A stretch of 64,000 nucleotides of DNA from Methanobacteriota archaeon (GCA_023436175.1 JAEZKE010000047.1:4018-68017), one strand, 5' to 3'. Shown: positions 28,752 through 40,173, numbered from the stretch's first letter. Translations and numbers: made by a program. Notes: a model not told the origin generated them from the letters alone.

Positions 28752-29678
28752 TTGAATAAAATTACAAATAACGAGAATGGAAACTATTTTCATGTAAAAA
28801 CCAATGATACCATCAGCGATATTGTGAATCACCATGCATTCCAGGGATTTAGCCAGTATATCCTGCCGTGGGATGATATCACCTATTACTATGACACGCC
28901 GCTAGATAATGTTAGTTCACTCTTACCGTATCACAACCATGTGGATCCCAGTATAGTGGTGGGGGCAATTAACCACATGATTGACGAAGTGGGCAGCGGT
29001 AAAACCATATTCTACGATTTTTATACAAAACAGCAAAAGCAGGAAGATCCCACTAAAGAGTCTACAGGTCTTTTTTTCTTTCGAGGAGAATCAGGAGCTC
29101 CGTTTGCAATTGTGTGCCCTGGAGGAGCATTTGAATATGTTGGTTCATTCCATGAAGGATTTCCATACGCTTTAGAGCTCAACAAAAAAGGGTATAATGC
29201 ATTTGTCCTGAAATACCGCGTGGGGAGCGAGTTAAGGGCTACCGAAGACCTGGCAGCAGCGGTATCTTACATTTTTGAGAATGCAGATGTGCTGGAAGTC
29301 AGCACGGAAGATTACTCTTTATGGGGTAGTTCAGCGGGCGCAAGGTTGGCAGCAAGTATTGGTTCTCATGGAGCCGCCGGCTTTGGAGGCAGCGATCTTC
29401 CAAAACCATGCACTGTCATCATAGTATATACGGCCCATCATGACTTTTCTGGAGATGATCCGCCCACATTTGTAATTGCAAGCGAGGATGACAGCATAGT
29501 CGATTTGGCAGCCGTTGAAAGGCGTGTTAAGGCCCTGAGAAATGCTGGAATTGAAGTCGAATATCATAAATATTATGGCATTGGTCATGGCTTTGGGCTT
29601 GGTGTTGGCACTGAAGCTGAAGGATGGATAGAAAAAGCTGTTCAGTTTTGGGAAAATCATTCGTCTAAAATGGAATGA
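28752..29678 (+). CDS. Alpha/beta hydrolase, acetyl-esterase-like (BD-FAE type), probably acquired
   Basis: About 308 residues from TTG 28752, which has a perfect AAAGGAGGT 7 nt upstream; an in-frame TTG at 28662 has none. Catalytic elements: oxyanion-type PGGAF, nucleophile elbow GSSAG (192-196, Ser194), an acidic residue in ASEDDSI, and His in GIGHGFG. No signal peptide, so cytoplasmic. The G+C-richer codons and the N-terminal WDDITYYYD...LPYHNHV block resemble Firmicutes/Bacteroidetes carbohydrate esterases, suggesting transfer. Substrate unknown. Confidence 0.8.
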   Translation: MNKITNNENGNYFHVKTNDTISDIVNHHAFQGFSQYILPWDDITYYYDTPLDNVSSLLPYHNHVDPSIVVGAINHMIDEVGSGKTIFYDFYTKQQKQEDPTKESTGLFFFRGESGAPFAIVCPGGAFEYVGSFHEGFPYALELNKKGYNAFVLKYRVGSELRATEDLAAAVSYIFENADVLEVSTEDYSLWGSSAGARLAASIGSHGAAGFGGSDLPKPCTVIIVYTAHHDFSGDDPPTFVIASEDDSIVDLAAVERRVKALRNAGIEVEYHKYYGIGHGFGLGVGTEAEGWIEKAVQFWENHSSKME

Positions 29679-30091
29679 AATTTACTATGATGAACAAACT
29701 AGGCAGGGTTCTGACGGTATAATCCTTGTGAACTTACATGTGGTGGTGAAATTAAGAATTGTTTGTATTTACTTGATGAATTAATAAAATGATACCTGTA
29801 TCAAATAATTAGGGGATATGGGGTTCTATCATGATTTATTGATTATAGGATCAATTTCTAAAAAGATTTGCTAGTTTTTATATTTAATAGAGCTATGTTA
29901 TGGTGGATATTTAGTAATGGCATCTGGTGCAACCAAAAAAATCTTTTATAATGATCATCACTGCTTTTATAGAATATATGTAGGTAATTATGAACCGATT
30001 TAAAATAAAACAGTTTTTTCTATTTTTAATAGTAAATGTACTCCCTTAATAATAAGTATATAATAATATTTATTACAAATAAACGATTTAA
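29679..30091. other. Intergenic region, no gene
   Basis: AT-rich spacer between the esterase and the decayed oxidoreductase. Nothing recognised. Confidence 0.4.
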
Positions 30092-31052
30092 ATTATAACT
30101 ATTGATTATCCCAATTCACAGGAGCAATTTTCACCAAGTAAACTGCTTAAGTTTGTACAGATGGCTGAAAAAAAATGGATTTAATGGAGTGTCATCATCT
30201 GATCATTTTAACCCATGGAGCGAAGCTCAAGGGGAAAGTGGATTTGTATGGTCATGGCGTGGATCTGTACTGCAGGCCACATCTTTACCTTTTGGAGTAG
30301 TTAATGCTCCAGAACAAAGATATCATCCAGCGATAATTGCACAGGCAACTGCTACACTAGCTGAAATGTACTCTGGCAGATTTTGGGTAGCTTTAGGGAG
30401 CGGACAATTATTAAACGAAGGAATAACTGGGGATAAATGGCCTGTTAAAAGTGTCCGTAATGAAAGATTAAAAGAATCTGCAGAAATTATACGTAAGCTA
30501 TGGGCCGGTGAAACAGTCACATATGATGGTCATATTTGTGTGGAAGAGGCCAGATTATATACTCGTCCAGAAACCCCCTTTAATGATTGGTGCAGCTATA
30601 ACAGCTAAAACTGCAAAATGGGTAAGTGAATGGGCAGATGGACTAATTACAGTTGCAGAAAATCCTAAAAAACTGAATAAAATAATTAAAGCTTTTCATC
30701 AGGGAAATGGAAAAGGAAAACCTGTTTACATAAAACTTGAAATATCTTATGATCGAGATGAAGAAAAAGCTTTGAAAGGAGCTCATGAGCAATGGAAAGC
30801 TAATATTTTCGAAAGCAATGTATTAACTAATTTAAAATTACCAGAACAGTTTGATAATACTTCTAAGTTAATTGATCCTGAAATTATGGTGGATAAAGTA
30901 AATATTTTTACAAACATCCATGAATATGTGGAATTGTTAAATGAATATATCAAACTTGGTATTAATCATATTTACATTCATAATGTTAACTTAACCAAAA
31001 GCAGTTTATAAAGGATTTTGGACAAAAAGTGCTTCCATTTGTGATGGATTAA
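30092..31052 (+). pseudogene. Decayed LLM-class flavin/F420-type oxidoreductase
   Basis: Reading across frames restores one luciferase-like protein: EQFSPSKLLKFVQMAEK, then NGFNGVSSSDHFNPWSEAQG (shift at the A8 run 30168-30175), then PLMIGAAITAKTAKWVSEWADG (shift at the C5 run 30574-30578), then KQFIKDFGQKVLPF (shift near 30995). No ATG, GTG or TTG fits the first frame. Three frameshifts plus a lost start argue for real decay and not a single sequencing error. The intact family (TIGR03885-like) oxidises an unknown substrate with a flavin or F420. Confidence 0.85.
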
Positions 31053-31103
31053 CTGTTTTTCAGTAAAATATCCCAATTAAATTAATTTGTTTAAGGTGTT
31101 TGA

Positions 31104-33002
31104 ATGATTTGTAAATATTATAAACCAATAGGTGATTATGGTGCAATCGGTAATCTCAGGACTGCTGCCCTGATTGGGAAAGATGGATCTATAGACTGGT
31201 GCTGTTTCCCTGTTATTGATAACCCCAGCATATTTGGCGCTATTTTAGATATAAGGAGGGGTGGACGTTTTCAAATATCTGTACCAGATGCGGGTATTGG
31301 ATTCCAGTACTATGTTAAAGACACCAATATACTGAAGACACAATTTAAAATAGGTCATGGAAAGCTTACTGTAACTGATTTCATGCCACTTTGGGGAGAT
31401 ATTAGTAGATGTGGTGGATCTTATGCCCCTCCAGAAATTCATCGTATCTTAGAATGCAGTGGGGATGCTATGGATGTAGAAGTTGAATGGTCACCTAGAT
31501 TTAATTATGCGCGTGTACCTACTAAAATAAAAGAATTTAAGGACGGTTGGATGGCCACAGATGGAAATGATAAAATTTACCTGTGTAATGTTAACAATGC
31601 GCATGTAATAACTGGAGATTATGGCCCTGCCCTGCATGCTTATTTCCAGATAGAAAAAGGCAATAGAAAAGTACTCGTCACCCGCTGGAATTCTGAAAAT
31701 GTAAGTGGAGAACTTACAGAATCAAATGAATTAATGGAACGCACTGCCAGTACATGGAAAGGTTGGGTTCATAAAGAACCATCAATAAATGCCCATGAAT
31801 GGACTGCTGAGTGGTTTCCTTTCTTAATACGTTCTAAACTTGCTTTGAAAATGATGATTCATGATGACACAGGGGCCATGATGGCTGCTCCTACTACATC
31901 ACTTCCAGAAGCTATAGGGGAAATTTTAAATTGGGACTACCGCTATACTTGGGTTAGAGACGCAGCATTAGTTGGACAAGCCCTTATCTCCGCAGGACAT
32001 GTGAACGAAGCACTTGATTTCTTTAACTGGATAGAAAAAGTGTCTGAAGAGCACTTTGAAAAAGGGGAAGGAATAAGGATCATGTATGGATTACATGGTG
32101 AAATAAATCTTGAAGAAGAGACACTGGAACATTTAGAAGGATATAAAAGATCTAAACCTGTTCATATTGGTAATGGAGCTTCAAATCAACTTCAAAATGA
32201 AATATATGGGGAACTTTTAAACACAGCCTATGAACTAGTGCGAAGAAACGTAAAACTTGAGCCAGAGATGATGAATTTTTTAAGTAGAGTCGCTGATCGT
32301 GCATGTGAAGTTTGGAAAGAAAAAGACAGCGGAATATGGGAAGAAAGAAAAAATCTCTGCCATTATACATATTCCAAAGTCATGATGTGGGTTGCACTGG
32401 ATAGGGCAATTCATTTAGCCCGTAATTATAACTTTCCAGGGGATACTGATAAATGGAAAAAATCAAGATCTGAGATAAGGGAAGCAGTTCTAAAATATGG
32501 CTATGATAAAGAATTAGGTTCTTTTGTAAGGGCCTTTGGACAAAAAGAGTTAGATGCTGCGAATTTACGTATTCCTTTACTTGAATTTCTGCCGTTTGAT
32601 GATGAAAGGGTTCAGGGAACCATTAACAATACCATGAAGTATCTTACAGAAAATCAGTTTGTCTACCGGTATTTAAAGAAAGAGGGGCCTCATAGTAAAG
32701 AAGGAACATTTGCACTCTGTACTTTCTGGCTTGTGGATGCACTTGCTCTTTCAGGAAGGATAAATGAAGCTAGAGATATTATTGAAAATATTATAAATCA
32801 TACAAACCATGTAGGGCTTTTATCTGAAATGATAGATGCAGAAACCGGTGAACTTTTAGGTAATTTTCCACAGGCATTCTCACATATTGGCATGATAAAC
32901 AGTATGGTTTATTTAGCCTATGCTGAGGGAAAACCAGTTCCTGTAGCTCCAATTGGAACTTTAGAACACCGTGAAAAAATGGATTCAAGAAGAGATTTTT
33001 GA
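31104..33002 (+). CDS. Glycoside hydrolase family 15 (glucoamylase/trehalase-like)
   Basis: 632 residues. The N-terminal GDYGAIGNLRTAALIGKDGSIDWCCFP block is diagnostic of the archaeal/bacterial GH15-related family, and WDYRYTWVRDAALVG marks the (alpha/alpha)6 barrel. A catalytic Glu lies in the GPHSKEGTFALCTFW region. No signal peptide, so it probably works on internal alpha-glucans or trehalose. AAGGTG precedes the ATG. Stands alone on the plus strand, convergent with secFD. Confidence 0.88.
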   Translation: MICKYYKPIGDYGAIGNLRTAALIGKDGSIDWCCFPVIDNPSIFGAILDIRRGGRFQISVPDAGIGFQYYVKDTNILKTQFKIGHGKLTVTDFMPLWGDISRCGGSYAPPEIHRILECSGDAMDVEVEWSPRFNYARVPTKIKEFKDGWMATDGNDKIYLCNVNNAHVITGDYGPALHAYFQIEKGNRKVLVTRWNSENVSGELTESNELMERTASTWKGWVHKEPSINAHEWTAEWFPFLIRSKLALKMMIHDDTGAMMAAPTTSLPEAIGEILNWDYRYTWVRDAALVGQALISAGHVNEALDFFNWIEKVSEEHFEKGEGIRIMYGLHGEINLEEETLEHLEGYKRSKPVHIGNGASNQLQNEIYGELLNTAYELVRRNVKLEPEMMNFLSRVADRACEVWKEKDSGIWEERKNLCHYTYSKVMMWVALDRAIHLARNYNFPGDTDKWKKSRSEIREAVLKYGYDKELGSFVRAFGQKELDAANLRIPLLEFLPFDDERVQGTINNTMKYLTENQFVYRYLKKEGPHSKEGTFALCTFWLVDALALSGRINEARDIIENIINHTNHVGLLSEMIDAETGELLGNFPQAFSHIGMINSMVYLAYAEGKPVPVAPIGTLEHREKMDSRRDF

Positions 33003-33006
33003 TTGT

Positions 33007-34230
33007 TTACTGGACAAATCTCTCTATGAATTTTGCATATACTGGCCTTGTGATGAAAATTCCTATAAGCACCCCTATTATAGTGGTGAACGCAAAACCT
33101 GCCAGGATTCCGATTCCTGCATAGCCTCTGCTGAATCCTATATATGCCAGTGGAAGCATAGCAGCGATAAGGGTTGCAGCAGATGTAAAGACTATGAAAA
33201 ATGCCCCTTTAATCCTCATTCTCATAGTAGCACTTCTTCTTTTCGATTCTTTGTTTTCTTTAGAATTTCTTTTCTTTAAAACTTCATCTGTAATAATTAA
33301 CTGATCATCTACTCCAGTACCTATAGCTGCGATAATACCTGCAATAGCGGGTAAATCTATATTCCACCTTATCACAGAGGCTACTCCCAGAATTAAAAGT
33401 AATTCTGCAAGACTTGTAAGTATTATTGGAATTACAAGTAAAGGAATTCTATAACGTAAAAAGATGATAATAGACACCACTATAACTGCAAGTAAACCCG
33501 CAACCAACGCCCCGGTTCTAAACTGGTCTCCCAGTTCGGCTGAAACACTGCTAACTCCGGCAACATTAACTTTTACTGGTAAAGCCCCTGATTGCAGCAC
33601 TGCTTGTATGTTCCTGGCTTCATTTTCAGCGGCTTCTCTGGTTTCTGCCGTTCCTGAGACTTCAACCTCTGTTGTCGGCGTCCCTGTTGCAAGCCCTTCG
33701 CTTAAAACTGGGGATGAAACCAGTTGGTTATCAAGATACATTTCCACTGGCTGTCCAGCCTTACCCTGTGCAACCTGTGCAAAACGATTAGCACCTGCAG
33801 TTGATACAGTAAATGGTACACTCCACTGAGTTCCAGTAACCTGGTATGGGTGGACATTTGTTATATCTGTCCCTGTAAGTGCTGTCTGGTTATCTATTCT
33901 GGCTTCAAATACACCTGGAGTCCCAACTATATTTGTAACCTCTTCTGGCCTTACTCCTGCTATTTCAACAATTACATCCTGATCTCCACTAGCCCTTACA
34001 TTGATGTCCCTTACACCAAATATATTAAGCCGCCTGTCAAGAACCGTTACAACTGTGTTCATAGTAGTTGAGTCAACTGGATGCTCTAAATGAATTTGTA
34101 TTACAGATCCACCTTCTAAATCGAGGCCTTGCTGTATACCCAATGTTGAAATTGAAATTATGCTGCTAATAGCCAATACAATGAGTAAGATAACCCTATA
34201 ATCTTTTAAAAAGTCTACAATTTCGCTCAT
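33007..34230 (-). CDS. secD: Protein-export membrane protein SecD
   Basis: 407 residues from ATG 34230, which overlaps the secF stop as TAATG; an upstream in-frame start at 34254 would lie within secF. First TM near residues 12-32, then a large external P1-like domain ([17 protein letters not shown]), then five C-terminal TMs including [17 protein letters not shown]. With SecF it uses the proton-motive force to help Sec-dependent export. Partner of SecYE, encoded elsewhere. Confidence 0.94.
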   Translation of the reverse strand: MSEIVDFLKDYRVILLIVLAISSIISISTLGIQQGLDLEGGSVIQIHLEHPVDSTTMNTVVTVLDRRLNIFGVRDINVRASGDQDVIVEIAGVRPEEVTNIVGTPGVFEARIDNQTALTGTDITNVHPYQVTGTQWSVPFTVSTAGANRFAQVAQGKAGQPVEMYLDNQLVSSPVLSEGLATGTPTTEVEVSGTAETREAAENEARNIQAVLQSGALPVKVNVAGVSSVSAELGDQFRTGALVAGLLAVIVVSIIIFLRYRIPLLVIPIILTSLAELLLILGVASVIRWNIDLPAIAGIIAAIGTGVDDQLIITDEVLKKRNSKENKESKRRSATMRMRIKGAFFIVFTSAATLIAAMLPLAYIGFSRGYAGIGILAGFAFTTIIGVLIGIFITRPVYAKFIERFVQ

Positions 34231-35069
34231 TAATGTCCACGCTCCAGGTACCATCTCAGTATTCCAAGGTTCATTAACCAGGTTACAAGCACATCTGCAG
34301 CTAGGCCTATTATAAGAACTGCTGCAATATCTGCAAGTACCTCTGCAGATGGAATTAATAAAACAACGACAATATAAAGAGTTGCCATCGCACTAATGGA
34401 AGTAACTGCCATTGTTAAACCTGTTTTCATAGCATCAACTGCTCTTTCTGTAATTGTTCCTTCTTTTCGCCTCAATACACGTGTGGTAAGTAGAATATCT
34501 GTATCTACACTGTACCCAATAAGCAGTAGTAATGCACCTACTGATGCAAGTGAAAGTGGTATCCCAAACAAGGACATTCCACCAGCTGCTATAATAATAT
34601 CAGACAATGCAGCAAGAATAACTGCTATAGAAGGTACAAAGTTTCTAAATACTACAAATACAGTCACTGCCATGAATATAAATGCAAAAAGTATTGCCCA
34701 AAAAATTTGATTCAAAGCTTCTGCACTTAAAACTGGTCCAACAGATCTAAAACCCAATATGGACGCTGTTCCATTTAATGTATTCCTTAAAACACCAGGA
34801 TCTACTTCTCCGCCAATTTCAACTGTAGACTGGTTAGAACCAACTAATTGAACACTCACATCATTTGTTCCCAACCCGTTGCTTATTATATTCTCTAGCT
34901 GAGTTTGGCTTACTGGTTTTTGAAGCTGAAGATCGGCTATTGTACCTCCCCTTAGTTCTACCCCATAATTTAAACCATTTACGGCTAAAATTATCACTGC
35001 AATTAATGTGATAATTACTGGAATAGCTATTAATGGTTTATAAGATTCCATAAGTTTCTTAATTTTCAT
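34230..35069 (-). CDS. secF: Protein-export membrane protein SecF
   Basis: 279 residues, six TM segments with a short external loop after the first ([16 protein letters not shown]); conserved [17 protein letters not shown] and [12 protein letters not shown]. First gene of the secF-secD operon, the usual archaeal order. GGTG lies just before the ATG. Confidence 0.94.
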   Translation of the reverse strand: MKIKKLMESYKPLIAIPVIITLIAVIILAVNGLNYGVELRGGTIADLQLQKPVSQTQLENIISNGLGTNDVSVQLVGSNQSTVEIGGEVDPGVLRNTLNGTASILGFRSVGPVLSAEALNQIFWAILFAFIFMAVTVFVVFRNFVPSIAVILAALSDIIIAAGGMSLFGIPLSLASVGALLLLIGYSVDTDILLTTRVLRRKEGTITERAVDAMKTGLTMAVTSISAMATLYIVVVLLIPSAEVLADIAAVLIIGLAADVLVTWLMNLGILRWYLERGH

Positions 35070-35789
35070 TAAAACACCAGAAATAAATTTTACAATATTA
35101 AAACTGATCTTAACCCGTTTTAGTTAAAGAGAAATCAATTTGGCTTAAACATGTTATAAAAATGTCTATTTTATTACTTATTTTATTTTTTATAATAATC
35201 ATGTTATATAAATGCATCAAAGGATATGTTGAACTTAAAATGTTTCTCTCTCAATATTAACCGTCATAAATTTACAAATAAGAGTTATAAAAATCTTGAT
35301 TTTATAGTTTATTTTCAAAAAAAAGTGGTTATAATCATGGGAATTGATTAACACATTTATTTAAAGTAATTACTTTTAATTCTTATTAACAAATCTCTGT
35401 ACTTTAATTTTAAGCTCTTATTTCTCTTTTCTCTGTTTTAATATAATCGATGTTTGATAAAACAAAATCTTCAATTTTTTATAAAGATCACTTACAACAT
35501 TTCTGTTCAGTTTAAAAATTTATCTGAGATTGATATCATTGATTCACGTTGTTTTTCAGTTTTAATAAGTGACTTTTCAATTTTTCCAAATTTTAATAAA
35601 TAAATATAAATTGTTAACACTTAATATCATACATACCTATTAAACAAAGTTATAGTATGTGGTAAAGATTACCCATGAGGACTTCTCGCTTTTTTGATCC
35701 TATGAATAGGCTAGACAATATAGTTCATACATTAGTCCTCCATGGCTGGATAAATGAATGGTAAAGAAATGAGTGTATACAAAAGAATA
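35070..35789. other. Long AT-rich intergenic region
   Basis: 720 bp with no credible gene. Likely holds the secFD promoter near its left end and the decayed upstream part of the integrase at its right end. No repeat or RNA gene recognised. Confidence 0.4.
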
Positions 35790-37212
35790 GAAAGAACTAC
35801 TACAAAGAATAGAAGAAGACGGAAATCTACAATTCTTTTTTGAGCAAAAGACGATGTTGAAGACAGCACCAGGAAATATTATGATTTTGCAATCAAAGAA
35901 TATTGCTTACTGCATAAAATGACACCAACAGAACTCCTGGACGAAGCAGGAGATGAAGAAGACAATAATGTGCATCGTAGAAAAAGGAAAATAAAGGCAA
36001 GGCTGTTAAAATATAAAAAATACATGCTCGATAATGAGCTGAGTTATGATTATATGCTTGTTAACTATTCTCGAATAAAGAAGTTCTATACAATTAACGA
36101 AATAAAAGTTCCAGACACAATAAGGATAAGCAGGCTAAAAAATGAGCCAGAACCATCTGATGAAGCTAGTGAGGGGATACCAAGCCTTGAAATGTGGCAA
36201 GAAGCTCTTGAATACTGTAAGCCTAAATGGAAAGGAATTATAACATTAGCAACCAGCAGCGGCATGGGAGCAGCCGAAGTAATGTCTTTGACTTATAATC
36301 AATGGTTGGATGCAATAAGTTGCAAACGTTAACACAAGATGAAAGGAAAACATGTTGATCTGGATGAGCTAACGGAATATGAAAAGTTAGATGTTATTAA
36401 GATTGATCAGATGATTAAAGAAGCGGGATTAATAGTGCCCGTATGGAGCATAAAAAGAATAAAAACGAAATTTCCATATAAACATTTAGTACACCTGATC
36501 TGTAAAAGAGATCAGTAAATATCGTAGGCTTACGAAGTCACCTGTAAAAAGTCTTGATGATCGTTTATTCGTTACTGGGACATTAATAGAAACAAGGCCT
36601 ATGAATATACTAAATTTCACCAGTGAATTTCACAGGTTACGTGGTAAGTTCCAAATTAATGATGGTTATAAGAAGAATGGACGTTATTTTGTGTTTCGAA
36701 GCCATGCAATGAGGAAATATGCTGGAAGTAATATTTTAGAGTATACCGACCTGGGATTTCTCAAGACTGAATTTATTATGGGACATAAAAGACAAGGGCA
36801 TGACAGAGGATATTACAAGAAACATGCCGGCGAATTGTGGAAGGCTTACATTACAGGATTAAGTAAATTAAGTATAAACTGGGATGAAATGGATTTAGCA
36901 ACTGCTGAGGATCATAGAACACTTAAGCAACGTTTGGCCGCGCAAAATGAGATTATATTAACTTTAGAAAGAAACAGAATGCAAAATGAAACCTTAATTC
37001 AACAGATTTCTGATAATTATGCTTATAAAATTGAACTGTTAGAAGTTAAAATGATGAAATTCCTTGCACAAGCGAAGGATCATGGATTAAATGACTTTAA
37101 AGAACTTCCTGATGAAAAAGATATGGTCAAAACAAAAGAAATGTTAAAAAACAAATATCCTGAAGATTATGATATCTTAAATAAGGAGAAAAAGGAATTG
37201 AAAAAGCTATAA
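35790..37212 (+). pseudogene. Broken archaeal tyrosine recombinase (integrase)
   Basis: Fragments in several frames add up to one integrase: the N-terminal core-binding part (about 35850-36332, DDVEDSTRKYYDFAIKEYC then SSGMGAAEVMSLT), a middle part (about 36351-36490, HVDLDELTEYEK) and the catalytic end (about 36497-37212, SHAMRKYAGS with HxxR, IMGHKRQGHDRGYYK with the Tyr nucleophile, then a coiled coil). Frameshifts lie near 35846, 36335 and 36495. This is the relic of a provirus or integrative element. The 5' end is unclear and no att site was found. Confidence 0.85.
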
Positions 37213-37524
37213 AGATAATATTAAATATCCAAAAGTTATAATAATTGATATTATTATTCTTTTTTATTATTACATTTTTCTGAGATTGTATAAAATTGGG
37301 ATAACATGATTTTTAATGGAATTTTGTTTAAGTCTGGTTATTGCCTCGAGAGGTTAACTAAAATTAATAATATTTAGCATTGTTGTATTAAATTATATGA
37401 CAACTGTTCCAATTTATACCAAGTAGTGTAATATGTTTCTTTATTTCAACATAAATCAAGGATAAATAACGGCCTTTTTAGTTTATTCTTTAATTAATAT
37501 TAACTATTAAAAATATATTACTTA
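37213..37524. other. Intergenic region, no gene
   Basis: AT-rich spacer between the integrase relic and the DUF389 genes. No tRNA or repeat that could serve as an attachment site was seen. Confidence 0.4.
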
Positions 37525-38523
37525 ATGATGATTTTTCGTTTAATCCAAATAGTTTTACCAAATGATAAAAAAGAGCAAACCAAAAGAATAATAGAAGAAT
37601 TGGATGTAATGGATTATTCTTATTCTAAATTTTCACAAACACATTTAAAATTTGATATCATTGTTAAAAGGGAAAGATCTGAAGAATTACTTGAGATATT
37701 TCAAAAAGAATTCTCTAAATTAAAAGGTTTCAGGATAGTAATAATTCCAATTGAAACTTATATTCCTTTTCCTGAGGAAGATCTAAATATTGAAAAGCCT
37801 GAAATGAAAAAACCATCTGAAAGAATCAGTAGAGAAGAGATATATGCCCAAGTCTCTGAAATGAGCAAGCTTACAAGAATTTACATGCTACTTGTTGCTG
37901 CATCTGCATTTGTTGCAGCTATTGGGCTTTTAAATGATGATGTAGCTGTAATAATTGGTGCAATGATTATTGCTCCACTTTTAGGCCCAAATATAGGTTT
38001 ATCTTTAGCAAGCGTTATGGGAAATAAGGTATTTGCATATAAAGCTATTAAAACTAATTTAATAGGATTTTTAATTGCAGCTATAGTTTCCATAGTAGTG
38101 GGAATGATTTTTACGGTAAATCCACAAAATCCATCCATAGTTTTAAGAACCGATATTGAAAGAGGAAGTTTTTTCTTAGCTTTAGCATCAGGACTTGCAG
38201 GTTCTTTAGCTTTAACCACAGAGTTAACTAGTGCTTTAGTAGGGGTAATGATTGCAGTGGCCCTTATGCCTCCACTCGCTGCCTTTGGTATTCTTATAGG
38301 TTCTGGAAATTTTTATTTGGCATTTGGTGCATTGTTATTGTTTTTAGTAAATTTAGTTGGCATTAATCTTGCAGCTACTATTTCTTTCGTGGCACAAAAA
38401 ATTAAACCACTTGATGAAGAAGAAGCTGCAAATGCTAAAAAAATGGCTAAAACATCTATATTAATATGGTTTACATCTTTAATTGTTTTATTTGCGCTGA
38501 TTAGGTTCCATATAATCTATTAA
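37525..38523 (+). CDS. DUF389 (TIGR00341) membrane protein
   Basis: 332 residues. The N-terminal ~110 residues are a soluble alpha/beta domain (FRLIQIVLPND). From ~120 onward there are five or six TM segments with the family signatures NDDVAVIIGAMIIAPLLGPN and GVMIAVALMPPLAAFG. Function of the family is unknown; a transport role is plausible from the membrane motifs. No ribosome binding site is visible before ATG 37525. First of two paralogues in tandem. Confidence 0.88.
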   Translation: MMIFRLIQIVLPNDKKEQTKRIIEELDVMDYSYSKFSQTHLKFDIIVKRERSEELLEIFQKEFSKLKGFRIVIIPIETYIPFPEEDLNIEKPEMKKPSERISREEIYAQVSEMSKLTRIYMLLVAASAFVAAIGLLNDDVAVIIGAMIIAPLLGPNIGLSLASVMGNKVFAYKAIKTNLIGFLIAAIVSIVVGMIFTVNPQNPSIVLRTDIERGSFFLALASGLAGSLALTTELTSALVGVMIAVALMPPLAAFGILIGSGNFYLAFGALLLFLVNLVGINLAATISFVAQKIKPLDEEEAANAKKMAKTSILIWFTSLIVLFALIRFHIIY

Positions 38524-38688
38524 ATATTTTATAGATTAATAAAATGGGTTATATTCTCATTAAGCCAGTAATCCCATTTTTAAAGCTCTCCTGTATATTA
38601 TTTGAGCTTTAGATAATTTTATATTTTTAAAATATTGTATGAAAATTTTAATTATTTTTAATAATATAATTATAGTTTGGTGGATTTT

Positions 38689-39765
38689 ATGACTTATCGG
38701 CTGATTATAATTGTTATGCCCACTTATGAAATTTTAGATGAAATTAAAAGCATATTGGAAGGATATGATGTGCTTAACTATTGGGATGTTAAATCTTCAA
38801 ATGAACAAATTATTGTTAATGCAATTATAAGAAGAGAAAAAACAGAATCTTTAATTAACCTTTTACAAAAACGTTTTTCTAATTTAGAAGGTTTTAGAAT
38901 AAGTTTAATGCCTGTTGAAGCTTCACTTCCAGTACCTGAACCTATTGAAAAAATGATATCAAAATATGAAGAGCCTTCTGATAAAGAAGATACGACCCTT
39001 GAAGAATTAACAGACCGCATTGACCCTAACGAATTGGTATATCGACTTAGTAGGCACGAAATTTATTCAAATATATCAGATCTTGCCAAATTATCCAAGG
39101 TTTATGTAATTATGGTAATTTTATCTGCTATCGTAGCAGCTATAGGAGTTTTAAATAATAATGTGGCTGTTATAATTGGTGCCATGGTAATAGCTCCATT
39201 TTTAGGCCCAAACATGGCATTATCACTTGCAACCACATTGGGAGATATAAAATTAGCTCAAGAGTCAATTAAAACTAATTATATTGGATTGCTTGTAGTT
39301 TTCATATTATCTGCCTTTCTTGGACTACTTTTTACAGTTGATCCAAGTGTTCCCGAAGTTGCACTGCGGGCTAAAACCAACCTTGGAAGTATAACACTAG
39401 CTTTTGCCTCTGGTATTGCAGGAGCATTAGCTTTTACAGTTGGTTTCAGCACAACTTTAATTGGAGTAATGGTAGCAGTAGCACTACTCCCTCCCCTTGT
39501 AACCTGTGGGCTGTTATTTGGCTCTGGACATTTTTCATTAGCATTGGGGGCTTTTCTGCTATTTTTCATAAATTTAGTTTGCGTTAATTTAGCAGGTATT
39601 ATAACATTTAAAGCTCAAAAAATCCGACCGATAGATCCTGAAAGAATAAACAAAGCCAAAAAATTGACAAATATTGCTTTATTGTTATGGACTTCATTAC
39701 TTTCTATATTTATAGTTTTAATTCTTCTTTATAGAGGAATATTTGGTATATTGCTGCTCGGATAA
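38689..39765 (+). CDS. DUF389 (TIGR00341) membrane protein, paralogue
   Basis: 358 residues from ATG 38689, with GGTGG 6 nt upstream. Same layout as the preceding gene, with NNNVAVIIGAMVIAPFLGPN and GVMVAVALLPPLVTCG; a slightly longer linker between the soluble and membrane parts. Tandem duplicates suggest a hetero-oligomer or diverged specificities. Confidence 0.88.
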   Translation: MTYRLIIIVMPTYEILDEIKSILEGYDVLNYWDVKSSNEQIIVNAIIRREKTESLINLLQKRFSNLEGFRISLMPVEASLPVPEPIEKMISKYEEPSDKEDTTLEELTDRIDPNELVYRLSRHEIYSNISDLAKLSKVYVIMVILSAIVAAIGVLNNNVAVIIGAMVIAPFLGPNMALSLATTLGDIKLAQESIKTNYIGLLVVFILSAFLGLLFTVDPSVPEVALRAKTNLGSITLAFASGIAGALAFTVGFSTTLIGVMVAVALLPPLVTCGLLFGSGHFSLALGAFLLFFINLVCVNLAGIITFKAQKIRPIDPERINKAKKLTNIALLLWTSLLSIFIVLILLYRGIFGILLLG

Positions 39766-39816
39766 TAATTTAAATGCAGTATGGTTTATTATTTTTTTAT
39801 GTCTAGTTTAGTAAAT

Positions 39817-40173
39817 TTACTCTTTTAACCATTTCCAGGCAACATCTATATCTTTAGAGTAGAAAAACCGGGATTCTTTAGAATAAAAAGGATCTGCGAG
39901 TATTGTTATCCACTCTTCCCAACTTTTGTCTCCTACAATGGCTATTTTATCTATTTTCTCGCGGTATGTACGGCCGAAATTAATATCAGCGCCCCATGCT
40001 TCTATATCTTCCCATTTAAATTGAGTCAAATCTATGAGTAAGGAGATTGATCCTTCTTCATTTATAAGTGCTTGAACTTCTGGCACCAGCACATTATAAT
40101 CTGCTTGGGTAACAGTGCCTATTGCTTTAAAGCCCAATACTTTACCTTCACTTTCACTCATTTTTTCAATCAT
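39817..40173 (-). CDS. SpoIIAA-like (STAS-related) protein
   Basis: 118 residues, the full length of the SpoIIAA-like family. Typical pieces are VLGFKAIGTVTQADYNVL, SLLIDLTQFKWE and KIAIVGDKSWEEW. Cytoplasmic small protein of unknown role, often found near stress or transport genes. Ribosome binding site AGAGG. It precedes the frameshifted permease on the same strand only after a gap, so co-transcription is uncertain. Confidence 0.85.
   Translation of the reverse strand: MIEKMSESEGKVLGFKAIGTVTQADYNVLVPEVQALINEEGSISLLIDLTQFKWEDIEAWGADINFGRTYREKIDKIAIVGDKSWEEWITILADPFYSKESRFFYSKDIDVAWKWLKE

Noticed and set aside
30102..31011. Programmed frameshift in the flavin oxidoreductase
   Set aside because: Three separate shifts and a missing start are needed, which fits decay better than programmed recoding.
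37213..37524. tRNA attachment site for the integrase relic
   Set aside because: No tRNA-like sequence or duplicated att core could be found by eye.
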